Shown: positions 14,457-24,055, counted from the first letter of the stretch. The stretch: 64,000 nucleotides of DNA from an uncultured Fodinibius sp. (GCA_913056455.1 CAJXMJ010000006.1:1-64000); one strand, 5' to 3'. Notes: generated by a model not told the origin, from the letters alone. Made by a program: numbers and translations.

Positions 14457-17210
14457 CTAGTTCGATAGTTTGGTATTTCGTTTAATAACGAGCTCGGCCG
14501 TTTCTTTAATCAGCTTGTCGGACGATGTTGCAGCTTCTTTTACTTTTGACTGTAAATGAGTTGGGCAGTGAGGCGACACACTGTAAATAGCACAGATCTG
14601 TAGCCAGTGATCTTCCCCGTTAATAAGCTGAAGTAACCCTTCATCATATTGTTGTTCAGAGATTTGAAATAGTTCTTGGCCAACGTTTAATTTTTCTTGC
14701 TCTTCTCGATTATCGACAATTGGAAATAGGTACCTGCGATCTTCCTCAGTTAATACATTGTCTAAAAATTCAATAGCTGCCGATTGCTTATCGGAGGAAA
14801 TACTTTGAAGAGCCAGATAAGTGCCATACATATCTCCGGGGTCGTAAATCAGCCCCAATAAACGGAATATACGTTCTGTGCTTTGTCCCATTTTTTCATC
14901 CAGAGCTTTCAGTAAAATTTTGTTTGGATGATGCGGAGGCTGAAGCAGCTTCATCGCGAGTAGCTCAAAAAAGTTGTTGGCTTCACTTTTAAAGGTCCTC
15001 CGTACTTTGTCGGTGTTAATATTGATGGAAGGTTGCTCTCTTAACAGCTTATTAAGCGCTTTGATAACATGATAACGAAGATCCGGATCTTGGACTTCAA
15101 TCATTTTCAAAAGTTGATTAGCCGTAGTTTGGCTGGGTAAGTGAGAGAAAATACCGGGAATACTCTTGCGAACTTCCTTGGAAAGTGTAGCATCAAAAAA
15201 ACGATCTTTGTATAAGATCAGGTAATCGGTACCATAAGAAGCGAGCGATTTTCTGATTTCAATTTTAAATTCAGTATTTCCCAACTTTTCAAGTAGTATT
15301 GGAATGAAACGGTCATTTTGCTGTCTTCCCATACTTTCAATTGACTTTCGTATCACAGAGGGGTGACCATCATTGAGCAGTTGGGAAAGGTATTTCCGAG
15401 ATATTTGATCATCTTCAATATAACCCAGCGCATCGGCAATCTGGGTTTTAATAACGATTGCATCTTTACCATCCTTATTAAGTAGTTCTTCAAAAAAGTC
15501 CATATCCACCAAGTCCGTTGCCGACCCACCGTGCTTACTGGCACAACCGAGGGCTGCTGATTTTAATTTGTAATCATTATGTATCAAATAGGATTTGATA
15601 ACACTGGTGGGATCTTCTTTTGAATGTTGGCAGAGGTAATAGATCGTTTCGAGCCGAATATCAGGATCTTCATCTTTCAGTAATTCCTTTATTTCTTCCG
15701 TGAGATTCAGACTCTCTACATCCTGTAGTAGTTTTAATGCTTTTAGTTTTATCTCCTTGTTGGAGTGATATAGAAGCTGTCGAAGATCATCGGCTAATGA
15801 TTCTATGTCGCTTTCATCCAACAAAAATAGCGTATGTAAAACCTCAGAGTCTCTAGAACTGTGTAATGATTCCTGAATAATCGAAAAGATAGTAGGCTCA
15901 TTAAGGTTAAGAGCCATGCTACCCGTGCCGATAAGCTGTTTCTGAACTGAACTTCGAAACTTTTCCACATACCCTCTTTTGACTCGAATAGCGAGTAGAA
16001 TCCATCCGATCAACAGTGCAATAACAACAAAGGTTAGCCAATATACCGACCAGCTGAGTACAACTATAAATCCCAGTAAAAGCAGTCCTCCCAGTCCGCG
16101 GGAAAACCGATCCACAAAAATATCGATAAAGATTTTAGTCTGCTCCTTGGTATGCTGTGAAAGAGGCAAAAAAAGCAGTTCACGACCGGTTTTATCAATA
16201 GAATAACGGGTGGCGCCGTCAAATCCATTAAGTATCACAACTGAGGCCAGTACGGGTTCTATGGCCATTAGAACAGCTCCGATCATCATCCCCACGGGTC
16301 GGGATAAAACAGCTCCCGAAAGCCCCATTTTTTTGATGATTTGTGAGGAGAGTAGGACCTGTACTGCCAGTGAGGCCAAACTTAGCCCGGCATAAAAGGT
16401 ACCCATAAAAGCCGTCAATCCGGCTGTATCCGGATAGGCATCAAACGCCAGGGCTTTAAACTGGTAATCGGTAAACGTGGTCGTGATCATAGTCAGACCA
16501 ATAATTACAGTCAGGGAAAGTTGATAGGGCGAAGAAACAATCTTTTGAGCTGCTTTTATTGTGGATGTATTGGTCGTTTGGTTACGCTTGGGAGTAGTAT
16601 TACCCTTTTTTGTTGCTTGCCGGGGAATAAACAAAAGCATGATAATTCCAACAACGAGCAAAAAGACACAAATATATAACAGATTTTCAGTGGATAGGTT
16701 TAGCAGGGAAACAATAAGACTGGAAGCTTCACTGCCTGCAATAGCCCCCAGGATGGCTCCCAGCGTCAAAAAGGAAAAGATGCGTTTAGACTGAGATGGC
16801 TTAAATATGGCATTAGCTAACAACCAGAATAGTGAGATTACCAGTATTCCAAAGATTCCAACCCAGATATAAAATCCCATAAAAATCCACTCCATCTGGT
16901 ATTGGAACAGCCATCGAATAAACAGGATATTTGCTGCCAGTAGCCCTAGAGTCCATATGAGAACGGTTCGAACAGAGTAACGCTTCATTACGCTAGTGAT
17001 TAACTGTGTAACGGGCATAGAAACAACTGCCAGCAACATATAGACGTAAGGGAGGTCACCAGGACCATTTTCAGTTAGAAAGAGGCTGTCGCGGGCCGGT
17101 TTCAAAAAGTACAGGATCACCATTAGAATAAAATGGAGGCCGAACATTAGCAGTACCGATCGCCATTCATCCCTTCGGATATCATAAAATATGGAGATAA
17201 ATTTTTTCAC
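14457..17210 (-). CDS. NTT-family (ATP/ADP translocase-like) membrane protein with C-terminal HEAT-like repeats
   Basis: The 917-residue protein has about 12 membrane helices in residues 1-420. It starts with YFLKPARDSLFLTENGPGDL, the pattern of the NTT (Tlc) first loop. A long cytoplasmic HEAT-like repeat region follows, about 440-900, with repeats such as DLRQLLYHSNKEIKLKALKLL and DEDPDIRLETIYYLC. NTTs of intracellular bacteria exchange ATP and ADP; free-living bacteria carry relatives of unproven function. The second NTT gene precedes it by 41 bases. The fused repeats suggest docking of a partner such as the CNB protein next door. Confidence 0.85.
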   Translation of the reverse strand: MKKFISIFYDIRRDEWRSVLLMFGLHFILMVILYFLKPARDSLFLTENGPGDLPYVYMLLAVVSMPVTQLITSVMKRYSVRTVLIWTLGLLAANILFIRWLFQYQMEWIFMGFYIWVGIFGILVISLFWLLANAIFKPSQSKRIFSFLTLGAILGAIAGSEASSLIVSLLNLSTENLLYICVFLLVVGIIMLLFIPRQATKKGNTTPKRNQTTNTSTIKAAQKIVSSPYQLSLTVIIGLTMITTTFTDYQFKALAFDAYPDTAGLTAFMGTFYAGLSLASLAVQVLLSSQIIKKMGLSGAVLSRPVGMMIGAVLMAIEPVLASVVILNGFDGATRYSIDKTGRELLFLPLSQHTKEQTKIFIDIFVDRFSRGLGGLLLLGFIVVLSWSVYWLTFVVIALLIGWILLAIRVKRGYVEKFRSSVQKQLIGTGSMALNLNEPTIFSIIQESLHSSRDSEVLHTLFLLDESDIESLADDLRQLLYHSNKEIKLKALKLLQDVESLNLTEEIKELLKDEDPDIRLETIYYLCQHSKEDPTSVIKSYLIHNDYKLKSAALGCASKHGGSATDLVDMDFFEELLNKDGKDAIVIKTQIADALGYIEDDQISRKYLSQLLNDGHPSVIRKSIESMGRQQNDRFIPILLEKLGNTEFKIEIRKSLASYGTDYLILYKDRFFDATLSKEVRKSIPGIFSHLPSQTTANQLLKMIEVQDPDLRYHVIKALNKLLREQPSININTDKVRRTFKSEANNFFELLAMKLLQPPHHPNKILLKALDEKMGQSTERIFRLLGLIYDPGDMYGTYLALQSISSDKQSAAIEFLDNVLTEEDRRYLFPIVDNREEQEKLNVGQELFQISEQQYDEGLLQLINGEDHWLQICAIYSVSPHCPTHLQSKVKEAATSSDKLIKETAELVIKRNTKLSN

Positions 17211-17251
17211 TGGCAGTTATTCAGTTTTTAATATCTGATAATTGTGGCTTT

Positions 17252-18592
17252 TTACAACGCTATCTCTTCGATATTTGCTTTATTTTCAAACTCATGTCCG
17301 ACATATCGTACTGCTAATATCCAGAATACCAGAATAATTAGGCAGGCAATCGAAAGCCAGCGCACATGTTCCAATCCTACCCAGGCGGCCACCCCAAGGT
17401 TAAGTACAACGGCTAGTACTTTGGCGAAGCGCTGTACGAACATATCAATAAAGGCTTTGGCCTTGTACTTCACATCCTGTTCCGTAGGTGTATAGAGTGC
17501 CTCTTTGGCCGATTGATTGATAGAATAGTTCAGGCTGTTATCACTTGCAGACATCATTGTTACAAACAGCAGGCTTGGAACTACCAGGAAGCCAACTGAT
17601 CCGAGCGTGATGACGATAGGCAAAAATAGCAATGCAATACCTACCCCGTACCGCTTCATAACAAAACTGGTCAAAAATAGCTGCACGACGAGGGAGATAA
17701 TGCTTGTAATTTGTCCTACGAAGCCAAAGTACGCATCCTTCTCAAGGTCACCACTGATGCCGGAAGCGATGGTAGCGGAAAGCTGGAAATCCACAATATT
17801 TGAAACCATCTCGTAAAGTGCGATGATACCCACGATAGCCAGCAGGTACTTTGATTTAAAGACGATATTTGCTCCCTCGAAAATGGCATTACAGCGTTTG
17901 CCTTCTGCGCATGCTGTTTGTGTATGTTCTTTTTGGGTTTGGGGGGTGCGGCTGTTCACTATATATCCAATAACAATCATCACAGCCAAAGGAATAAGAC
18001 AAAGGTAAAGAAGGGTGGGTCGCCCCAATTCATTCACATATCCTACTACTACCGTTGAACCCACAATACCCCCAATAATGCCTCCCAGTCCAACTATACC
18101 ATATGTTCGTTTGGCCTGATCAGAGGAAAAAATATCGTTTGAATAAGCCCAGAAAAAGGTAACCATCGCAGAATTAAACATATCTCCAAGTACGTAAAAC
18201 GACCAGCTTGTTGCGGGACCGGGATTGCTCATCAGGCTGGCAAAGAGAATAAAAAGACCCGCGAAAAAAAGATTAAGCGTCAGATTCAAATGCTGGCGCT
18301 TCAGTTTTCGGGAAAGTAGCGTGAACATTACCACAATTGCATACACCACAACCATATTCACAACTTTGGCAAGTTGTTCTACTTCGGCCCCGGCAAAACT
18401 TGTACCCAATAAGTGAAGTGGGTTGTTTTCGTAAAAATTAACTAACAGCCCGCGCTTGAGCGGTTTTAAAACCCAAAAGGTGGCAATCACCATAAAGAAA
18501 AAGAGGGACATCATGATGACATTGGGCCACTCCTTCTTTTTAATATCAAAGAAATTTTTACGGATATTATTGATAATTCCTTTTGCAGCCAT
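17252..18592 (-). CDS. NTT-family (ATP/ADP translocase-like) membrane protein
   Basis: The 446-residue protein has about 12 membrane helices without extra domains. The opening loop FWVLKPLKRGLLVNFYENN parallels the first loop of the larger NTT protein downstream. KKEWPNVIMMSLFFFMVIATF precedes it. Both are recognisable as NTP/NDP exchange transporter-type (PF03219-like) proteins. Inner-membrane location is expected. Two different NTTs in tandem suggest a heterodimer or opposing transport directions. It starts 12 bases after the kinase-like lipoprotein gene. Confidence 0.85.
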   Translation of the reverse strand: MAAKGIINNIRKNFFDIKKKEWPNVIMMSLFFFMVIATFWVLKPLKRGLLVNFYENNPLHLLGTSFAGAEVEQLAKVVNMVVVYAIVVMFTLLSRKLKRQHLNLTLNLFFAGLFILFASLMSNPGPATSWSFYVLGDMFNSAMVTFFWAYSNDIFSSDQAKRTYGIVGLGGIIGGIVGSTVVVGYVNELGRPTLLYLCLIPLAVMIVIGYIVNSRTPQTQKEHTQTACAEGKRCNAIFEGANIVFKSKYLLAIVGIIALYEMVSNIVDFQLSATIASGISGDLEKDAYFGFVGQITSIISLVVQLFLTSFVMKRYGVGIALLFLPIVITLGSVGFLVVPSLLFVTMMSASDNSLNYSINQSAKEALYTPTEQDVKYKAKAFIDMFVQRFAKVLAVVLNLGVAAWVGLEHVRWLSIACLIILVFWILAVRYVGHEFENKANIEEIAL

Positions 18593-18604
18593 AATGATAC
18601 CCGC

Positions 18605-20320
18605 TTATTCTTCTCGTTGGATCCCCACGACTCTTGGACCTGATGATTCGAGGGCCACATATACCCGGGTAAACTTTTCAGATATATCGGCAGCGGTTCT
18701 TCGAGTAAAGATTTCAAACTTCAGAACAACAGGTTTCCCGTTAATATTAGATGCAGAGATATCTGAACTATCTACTGATATTAATGGGTTTTCTGATCTT
18801 CGATCTTGCAAAATATTCTTTCGATCCACCAAAGAAACAGTATAATCGTAGTGGGTGTTGCTCGGTTTAAAGAGGGATCCCTCAATCCCCAGATCGCTGA
18901 ATGAAAGGACGATATCTCTACTACTTTTTTTCACCTCAAACTTGTCAATGGGATTGATTCGGCTAAACCAGTAGCGCCCGATCTTGTCTCTACGTTTTAT
19001 CAATACTTCAGTAAGATACGCTTCGGCTTTTGGATTAGTAATTTCACCGGTCTCTACAATGGCTCTTATATCTTTATCGCTAAAACTCATGACCTGTTTG
19101 GCGCCCCAAAAAGCATCGCGGAGGGTCATGTTTTCATAGGCTGGCAATGGATGGGCAGATACCCATTGACCCGGCTTGAATACTTCGGCACGGAAATAGC
19201 CTACGGATGGATGGGCAATGTGCGCCTGTGTATCAACCATTTCCCACGAGTTTACATTAAATCCTAGGGAGATTGCATTTATAGCCATATATCGGGGATC
19301 GATAAGGTAGGCCTGCCCGTAGATAGGTTCGTGGATACTGGCTCCGTTGGCCCCGAGTGTATTGCCAAAGTCCTGCACAAAATGTTTAATATAGCCTCCG
19401 TCATCGTATACGGCCATGGTGTTTGCGTCACGACGATCAGTATCATTCAGCCAGGAGCTGATTACACGCATGCCTCGGATTTCTCGTCGGTGTTCATGGT
19501 CTACTCGGTCGTTGGGATCGTCGCTGCGTGTGCCTTCGAAGGCCCACTGTCCAACGGGAATGCCATCTACAAATTTGCTGGCCAGGGCTCGAATCTTACC
19601 CTGCTCATTTCGGGGTTTATTTGCAATGATACTGCGGTAGTCTGCCATAGTCATTTGACGCTCTTTCCCCTTTTCTTCCACCATGACATCTTCACCGACT
19701 GTTACTTGGTCGGGATAAAAATAAGTTATAGTGGACTCAGGTACGTTATAGCCGGCACCGTAGAATATTTTGGTGCCTATGACCTCGGCCGAAGTCGTAA
19801 GTTCAGGATATTGCGGGCCGTCGAATTTAATGAGAAATCGATTTCCTCTGGCATCTTCGATAAAAAAACCGGGATTAGCTCCTTCCAGCTTAGCGGAGAA
19901 AATCGTCCAGGGGCCCGAAGTATCCGGCTTAACTGTATTGGGACCCCGAGCCAGCTCTTCCGGAGTCATAGGATTGTAGTAGTGGCGGTAGTTGTACCAG
20001 CTCGATTCGGGAGGTTCATCTAGGCGGTTCACATTGTCAGCCTGTTTAGCATCGGCAACTCCTATTACACGGCCGGCAGTACGAAAAATGTTGTTCAGAT
20101 CGAGCGGTTTTTCGAGCTGGTGGAAGACGGTATTGTCAATACGATCCCAATACTGATACGATTCATTTTCCGGCGGTCGAGGAATGTCTGTCGTGTCCGG
20201 ATCAAATGTCTTAATCGGATCCAGGGTGTAGGGTTTGGTACTGCTACAACCCGAAATAGCAGTTATCGCTACTAGTGAGACAAGTAACCATCTGCCGATA
20301 TGTTTTTGTACTGCAGTCAC
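18605..20320 (-). CDS. lipoprotein with HipA/PI3K-like kinase-fold motifs
   Basis: The signal peptide ends in the lipobox ISGC (Cys25). From residue 155 the sequence follows the kinase layout of HipA-like enzymes. GNRFLIKFDG places Lys165 as the ATP-anchoring lysine, then comes an AE..GT..FYGAGYNVPE helix. SSWLNDTDRRDAN places Asp295 and Asn300 as the catalytic loop, and QDFGNTLG places Asp317 as the metal-binding DFG. A roughly 120-residue beta-rich C-terminal domain follows. I have not seen a named family. If active, it would phosphorylate something outside the cytoplasm, needing exported nucleotide; the NTT genes directly downstream could supply it. A pseudokinase is the alternative. Confidence 0.65.
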   Translation of the reverse strand: MTAVQKHIGRWLLVSLVAITAISGCSSTKPYTLDPIKTFDPDTTDIPRPPENESYQYWDRIDNTVFHQLEKPLDLNNIFRTAGRVIGVADAKQADNVNRLDEPPESSWYNYRHYYNPMTPEELARGPNTVKPDTSGPWTIFSAKLEGANPGFFIEDARGNRFLIKFDGPQYPELTTSAEVIGTKIFYGAGYNVPESTITYFYPDQVTVGEDVMVEEKGKERQMTMADYRSIIANKPRNEQGKIRALASKFVDGIPVGQWAFEGTRSDDPNDRVDHEHRREIRGMRVISSWLNDTDRRDANTMAVYDDGGYIKHFVQDFGNTLGANGASIHEPIYGQAYLIDPRYMAINAISLGFNVNSWEMVDTQAHIAHPSVGYFRAEVFKPGQWVSAHPLPAYENMTLRDAFWGAKQVMSFSDKDIRAIVETGEITNPKAEAYLTEVLIKRRDKIGRYWFSRINPIDKFEVKKSSRDIVLSFSDLGIEGSLFKPSNTHYDYTVSLVDRKNILQDRRSENPLISVDSSDISASNINGKPVVLKFEIFTRRTAADISEKFTRVYVALESSGPRVVGIQREE

Positions 20321-20329
20321 TGGAATGAT

Positions 20330-21619
20330 CTAAAAATTTGGGTTGATATTAAGTATTACACGAGACGATTCTTTGCTGAAAGCAAATTCAGAGCGGAAGG
20401 AAAACCCCTTGGTGGAAATTAAATGAAATCCAAATCCATAACTTGTGTGAAAATCGTTAATTGAAATATCAGAGTACTTATTAAAAACTTGTCCTTCATC
20501 TACAAAAAAGACGATATCGGCAAAATTCCACATGGGATAGCGGTATTCCAGGGTAAGCAAAAGGGAGCCGTCGTCCCGAAAACGGTCAGAGGAAAATCCG
20601 CGCAAGTTGTATGAGCTTCCGAGACTGGGAGAATCGAAAAAGGGAATTTCTTTGTCTCCCAACGGGGCGGCCTTTTCCACACTTGTTTTGAATGCCAATC
20701 GTCTTGAGTTTGGCAGAAAAGGGAGCGGCAGAAATTGCTGCCACTCCAGATTATAGGTCAAATAGTGAAACTGATCGTTGGTCAAAGAGCGGTTCCACTG
20801 TAGCCCGGCAATGTACCGGGAACCCCGAAACGTTCTTGGCGTTCCTTTTACAAAATCAAAACGTAAGGTGCTCCCAAACGACAGCAAGCTGGTTGTGCCT
20901 CGGAGCTGTTGTGGGATAACCAGAAGGGGATCTTCCGCTATTGTTTTGTTGTTATTTATATCCATCTTCCAATACTGGCTGGCAAGGCTGATTTGCACTG
21001 AGGAAGAAATTGCGTTGCGATATTCTATCGCGCCCTCAAGCTCTTCTGTGGCGTAAAGTTGCTCGCTGGATATAGTTGAGCTGTTTCCGCCATATAATGA
21101 TTTCACCGGATCGTTGGAGTAGCTGGCATCAAGATTAAGCTGGCCGGTATTTGAGATAAAGGAGGGAATGGTGTATTCAAAATCGAAGTCGTTATATTCC
21201 TCAGATCCAAAAAGGGCTTCGACTCGTACTTTGTGATCGTATCGCAGAAATTGATTATGGTACAGCAGTAGCCCATATGCAACGCCTACATCGCCGCCCA
21301 GTTCAAATAGGGGGTACACACCATAGGGAGCTCGTTCTCCCTGTAGTAGTTCGGGCAGTTTCTTTTCAGCCCATTTTACACCCCACCCGATGGGACGCGT
21401 ACCCCAATGCAACAGGTAGGATGGGAAAGCCAGTATATGTTCTCCGACCTTTTTTTCTGAAGAGTAGGGTTCAGCCGTTACTCTATCTGGAGCATGATTG
21501 GTAGTATCGGATTTGCCAGCTATCGTAGATTGTGCTTGGACCTCTATAATCCCCAAGAATAATAGTATGCAAATGAGGTAGGCTGTTCTCTTAAGTGTAA
21601 TTAGTCTTAGATTTATCAA
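20330..21619 (-). CDS. BamA/TamA-type outer-membrane beta-barrel protein without POTRA domains
   Basis: A signal peptide (LICILLFLGIIEVQAQS) is followed by a short linker and a barrel of about 330 residues. The barrel ends in a terminal Phe and contains the Omp85 loop-6 pattern SSYNLRGFSSDRFRDDG, then FFVDEGQVF. It lacks room for POTRA domains, so it is a minimal surface-antigen D15-like barrel. As the first gene of the minus-strand operon, it could export or anchor the lipoproteins encoded behind it. The gap to the next gene is 9 bases. Confidence 0.85.
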   Translation of the reverse strand: MINLRLITLKRTAYLICILLFLGIIEVQAQSTIAGKSDTTNHAPDRVTAEPYSSEKKVGEHILAFPSYLLHWGTRPIGWGVKWAEKKLPELLQGERAPYGVYPLFELGGDVGVAYGLLLYHNQFLRYDHKVRVEALFGSEEYNDFDFEYTIPSFISNTGQLNLDASYSNDPVKSLYGGNSSTISSEQLYATEELEGAIEYRNAISSSVQISLASQYWKMDINNNKTIAEDPLLVIPQQLRGTTSLLSFGSTLRFDFVKGTPRTFRGSRYIAGLQWNRSLTNDQFHYLTYNLEWQQFLPLPFLPNSRRLAFKTSVEKAAPLGDKEIPFFDSPSLGSSYNLRGFSSDRFRDDGSLLLTLEYRYPMWNFADIVFFVDEGQVFNKYSDISINDFHTSYGFGFHLISTKGFSFRSEFAFSKESSRVILNINPNF

Positions 21620-21754
21620 TTTTAACCCCTACTAAAGTGATCGCCTATTCATTCTACTATTATGAGGAGGCTAAGTAGCAATTTCTTACTTCAATAGTCT
21701 TGTAAAATACATTAAGAAAATAATTTAGAGTTATAACTCATCTACAATTTATAG

Positions 21755-23062
21755 CTAATTGTCGGATAGACTAAGCTGAACATTATTCGGAATTCCGGTC
21801 TCAATGGGATTCTCCGGATCATTGCACCACTCAAACCACCCACCGTCATAAACCGAGATCTTGGGCCAATCCATCAGCCAGGCATTCATAAAGGCTTCGC
21901 TTCCGCGCCAGCCAGTCCCGCAATAAAAAGCCACATGTTTGTCGGGGGTAATCCCGCCTTCTTTCCAGGCTGATGCAATTTCTTGGTACTCCCGCATCGT
22001 ATGATCAAAGTTGCGGTAGTTTTCCATATGGTAGGCGTCACTTCCGCAGTTACCAAAAATAGCCCCGGGAATTCGTCCTTTTCGTTCGATATAATGGTAG
22101 CCGCTGCGGTTACCGATAAACTCCTCCCAGCTTCGGATGCTTACCAGCTCTCCCTCATTAGATTTTAGCAGTTGCTTACCTTCAGAGGTATCTATCATGT
22201 ATTCGGGATGGGCAGGAATCGTTGTACCAAAATTGTCAGTGGGAGTGGGTTCTTGTTGATCTGTTGAGAGCTCATAGCCATCTGCCTCCCAGCTCGTAAT
22301 GCCGCCATTCAGTATCCTGATGTCCTCCACTCCCGCATACAGCATAATCGCTGTACACCGCAGTGCGCCAAGATGTCCGGCGCTTTTACCAGGAAACTTT
22401 TCTTCATCATATACAGGAGCGGAAAACCGCCCATAAATCACTACGGTTGTATCGTGACGAATGCCTAGCCCTTCCAGGGTTGCACGGAGCTCTTCGGGGG
22501 AGCGACGGTTCCAGGTTTCGGTCGACTCCAAGCTATTGGTATCCACCGGTATTGCACCGGGAATATGTCCATTGTGATAATCCCCGATATGGTCGTAGTG
22601 CGAATGGCAAATAACGTAGTCATCATTGTTGTATTGGGGCGGTTGCTGGCCCTCAATTAGCTGTTTTACCCACTGGGGATACACCAGGTGTTTGTATCGC
22701 GGCAATTGATCCATGGGAAGGTCTGGATTGCCGGCCCATTCATCCACAAAATGATTATAGGTCGAAACCTGCTCGTAGCCAAGCTCGTCTAATTTCTGGG
22801 CCATCTGAAAGTTTTCATCACTGTCGTACCCATATACTACTACAGGCTGTTTTCTGCTGATGTTTTTCTCCTCCAGCACCTCAATCCAGTCCATATACTG
22901 GGTCCACTGCAGGGGAAGGCTTTTTGCTTCGGGGATATGACCGCCCCGCTGCTCGTGTTTCAGTGTCCATCCATTATAAGCGGCAATGGGCCGAATATCG
23001 ATGAGGATAACATTGGTTTCTTCAAGCTTCGAAATAAGTTCTTGGGTAGATAATGTATTCAT
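21755..23062 (-). CDS. eanB: three-domain rhodanese, EanB-like sulfurtransferase
   Basis: The 435-residue protein has three rhodanese-like domains (about 5-120, 125-260 and 275-430). Only the last keeps a catalytic Cys (Cys381 in FYCGTGWRGSE). Length, multi-domain layout and a single catalytic Cys in the C-terminal domain resemble EanB, which moves persulfide sulfur onto hercynine to give ergothioneine in Chlorobium. The EgtD gene ends 5 bases before this one begins in the same direction, so the pair forms a complete two-step route. A plain thiosulfate sulfurtransferase is the alternative. Confidence 0.7.
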   Translation of the reverse strand: MNTLSTQELISKLEETNVILIDIRPIAAYNGWTLKHEQRGGHIPEAKSLPLQWTQYMDWIEVLEEKNISRKQPVVVYGYDSDENFQMAQKLDELGYEQVSTYNHFVDEWAGNPDLPMDQLPRYKHLVYPQWVKQLIEGQQPPQYNNDDYVICHSHYDHIGDYHNGHIPGAIPVDTNSLESTETWNRRSPEELRATLEGLGIRHDTTVVIYGRFSAPVYDEEKFPGKSAGHLGALRCTAIMLYAGVEDIRILNGGITSWEADGYELSTDQQEPTPTDNFGTTIPAHPEYMIDTSEGKQLLKSNEGELVSIRSWEEFIGNRSGYHYIERKGRIPGAIFGNCGSDAYHMENYRNFDHTMREYQEIASAWKEGGITPDKHVAFYCGTGWRGSEAFMNAWLMDWPKISVYDGGWFEWCNDPENPIETGIPNNVQLSLSDN

Positions 23063-23067
23063 GAATA

Positions 23068-24012
23068 TTATTTTTTCTGCAGGTATTGAAGTGAAAAATA
23101 ATCGTTGGTATCAGTCCATATCTTTTCCATCGAAAACCATTCGCTTACCAGGTTTTCAAATTCCGTAATATTATATTTGTAAGAGTTTTCGGTATGAATG
23201 GATTCTCCCTTCTCAAAGGAAAACACTTGTCCTTCAATTGTTACCGTTTGATTTAAGCTGGAAATTAAATGCATTTCTATGCGCCCTTTCTCCTCGTTGT
23301 AAAATGCTTTATGTCGAAAGTTGCTCAAATTAAAGTTGGCATCCAGCTTACGGTTGATATGCCGGAGTATATTCTTGTTGAATTGTGCCGTCACTCCCTG
23401 ACGGTCATTATAAGCGGCTTCCAATACGCTGATATCCTTTTTCAGGTCAACGCCCATAAGCATACGATCTCCGGAATCCAAAAGCGCGGAAAGGTTACCT
23501 AAAAACCCTTTGGCCTGTGGAGGTTCAAAATTCCCGATCGTAGAGCCCGGGTAAAAGAAAACGATGTTGTTATAGGCTTTTGAAATAGAAGGCAACTGAA
23601 AGGGCGTCGTATAATCAGTACAAACCGGATTGATCTGCAAATCGGGGTACTCCCTGTTGAGATTTTGGACGACCTTTGCCAAGTATTGCTCAGATATTTC
23701 TATTGGCACATACGAAGTGATACACGACAGGTGATCCAATAGTAGGCGCGTTTTCTTACTACTGCCGCTTCCCAGCTCAGCTAACATGATATCACTGCCA
23801 AGTGTACGTATAATATCGGGCATATTGTTTTGCATTATGGACATTTCAGTCCGGGTGGGATAGTACTCATCGAGCTCCGTGATCTCTTCAAAGAGTTGAG
23901 ACCCGCGTTGATCATAGAAATATTTGCTCGGCAGCGATTTTTGATCTTTTCTTAATCCCTCAATAACCTCCTCCAGCATTGTTGGAGAAGTTAACGTAAC
24001 CTGCTCATCCAT
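23068..24012 (-). CDS. egtD: L-histidine N-alpha-methyltransferase (EgtD/EanA)
   Basis: The 314-residue protein shows the EgtD signature: PSKYFYDQRGSQLFEEITELDEYYPTR split across residues 28-54, and the SAM site LAELGSGSSKKTRLLL (78-92). VFFYPGSTIGNFEP follows, with a C-terminal EMHLISSLNQTV. EgtD trimethylates histidine to hercynine, the precursor of ergothioneine. No EgtB or EgtC is visible; instead a multi-rhodanese gene follows, pointing to the oxygen-independent EanA/EanB type of pathway. Confidence 0.92.
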   Translation of the reverse strand: MDEQVTLTSPTMLEEVIEGLRKDQKSLPSKYFYDQRGSQLFEEITELDEYYPTRTEMSIMQNNMPDIIRTLGSDIMLAELGSGSSKKTRLLLDHLSCITSYVPIEISEQYLAKVVQNLNREYPDLQINPVCTDYTTPFQLPSISKAYNNIVFFYPGSTIGNFEPPQAKGFLGNLSALLDSGDRMLMGVDLKKDISVLEAAYNDRQGVTAQFNKNILRHINRKLDANFNLSNFRHKAFYNEEKGRIEMHLISSLNQTVTIEGQVFSFEKGESIHTENSYKYNITEFENLVSEWFSMEKIWTDTNDYFSLQYLQKK

Positions 24013-24055
24013 AGAAAACCTACATTCTAATTATTGAATTTAAAATTAGTAACGA

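Noticed and set aside
19331-20023. 230-codon plus-strand open frame
   Set aside because: It is antisense to the kinase-like lipoprotein, and the translated sequence has no domain features.
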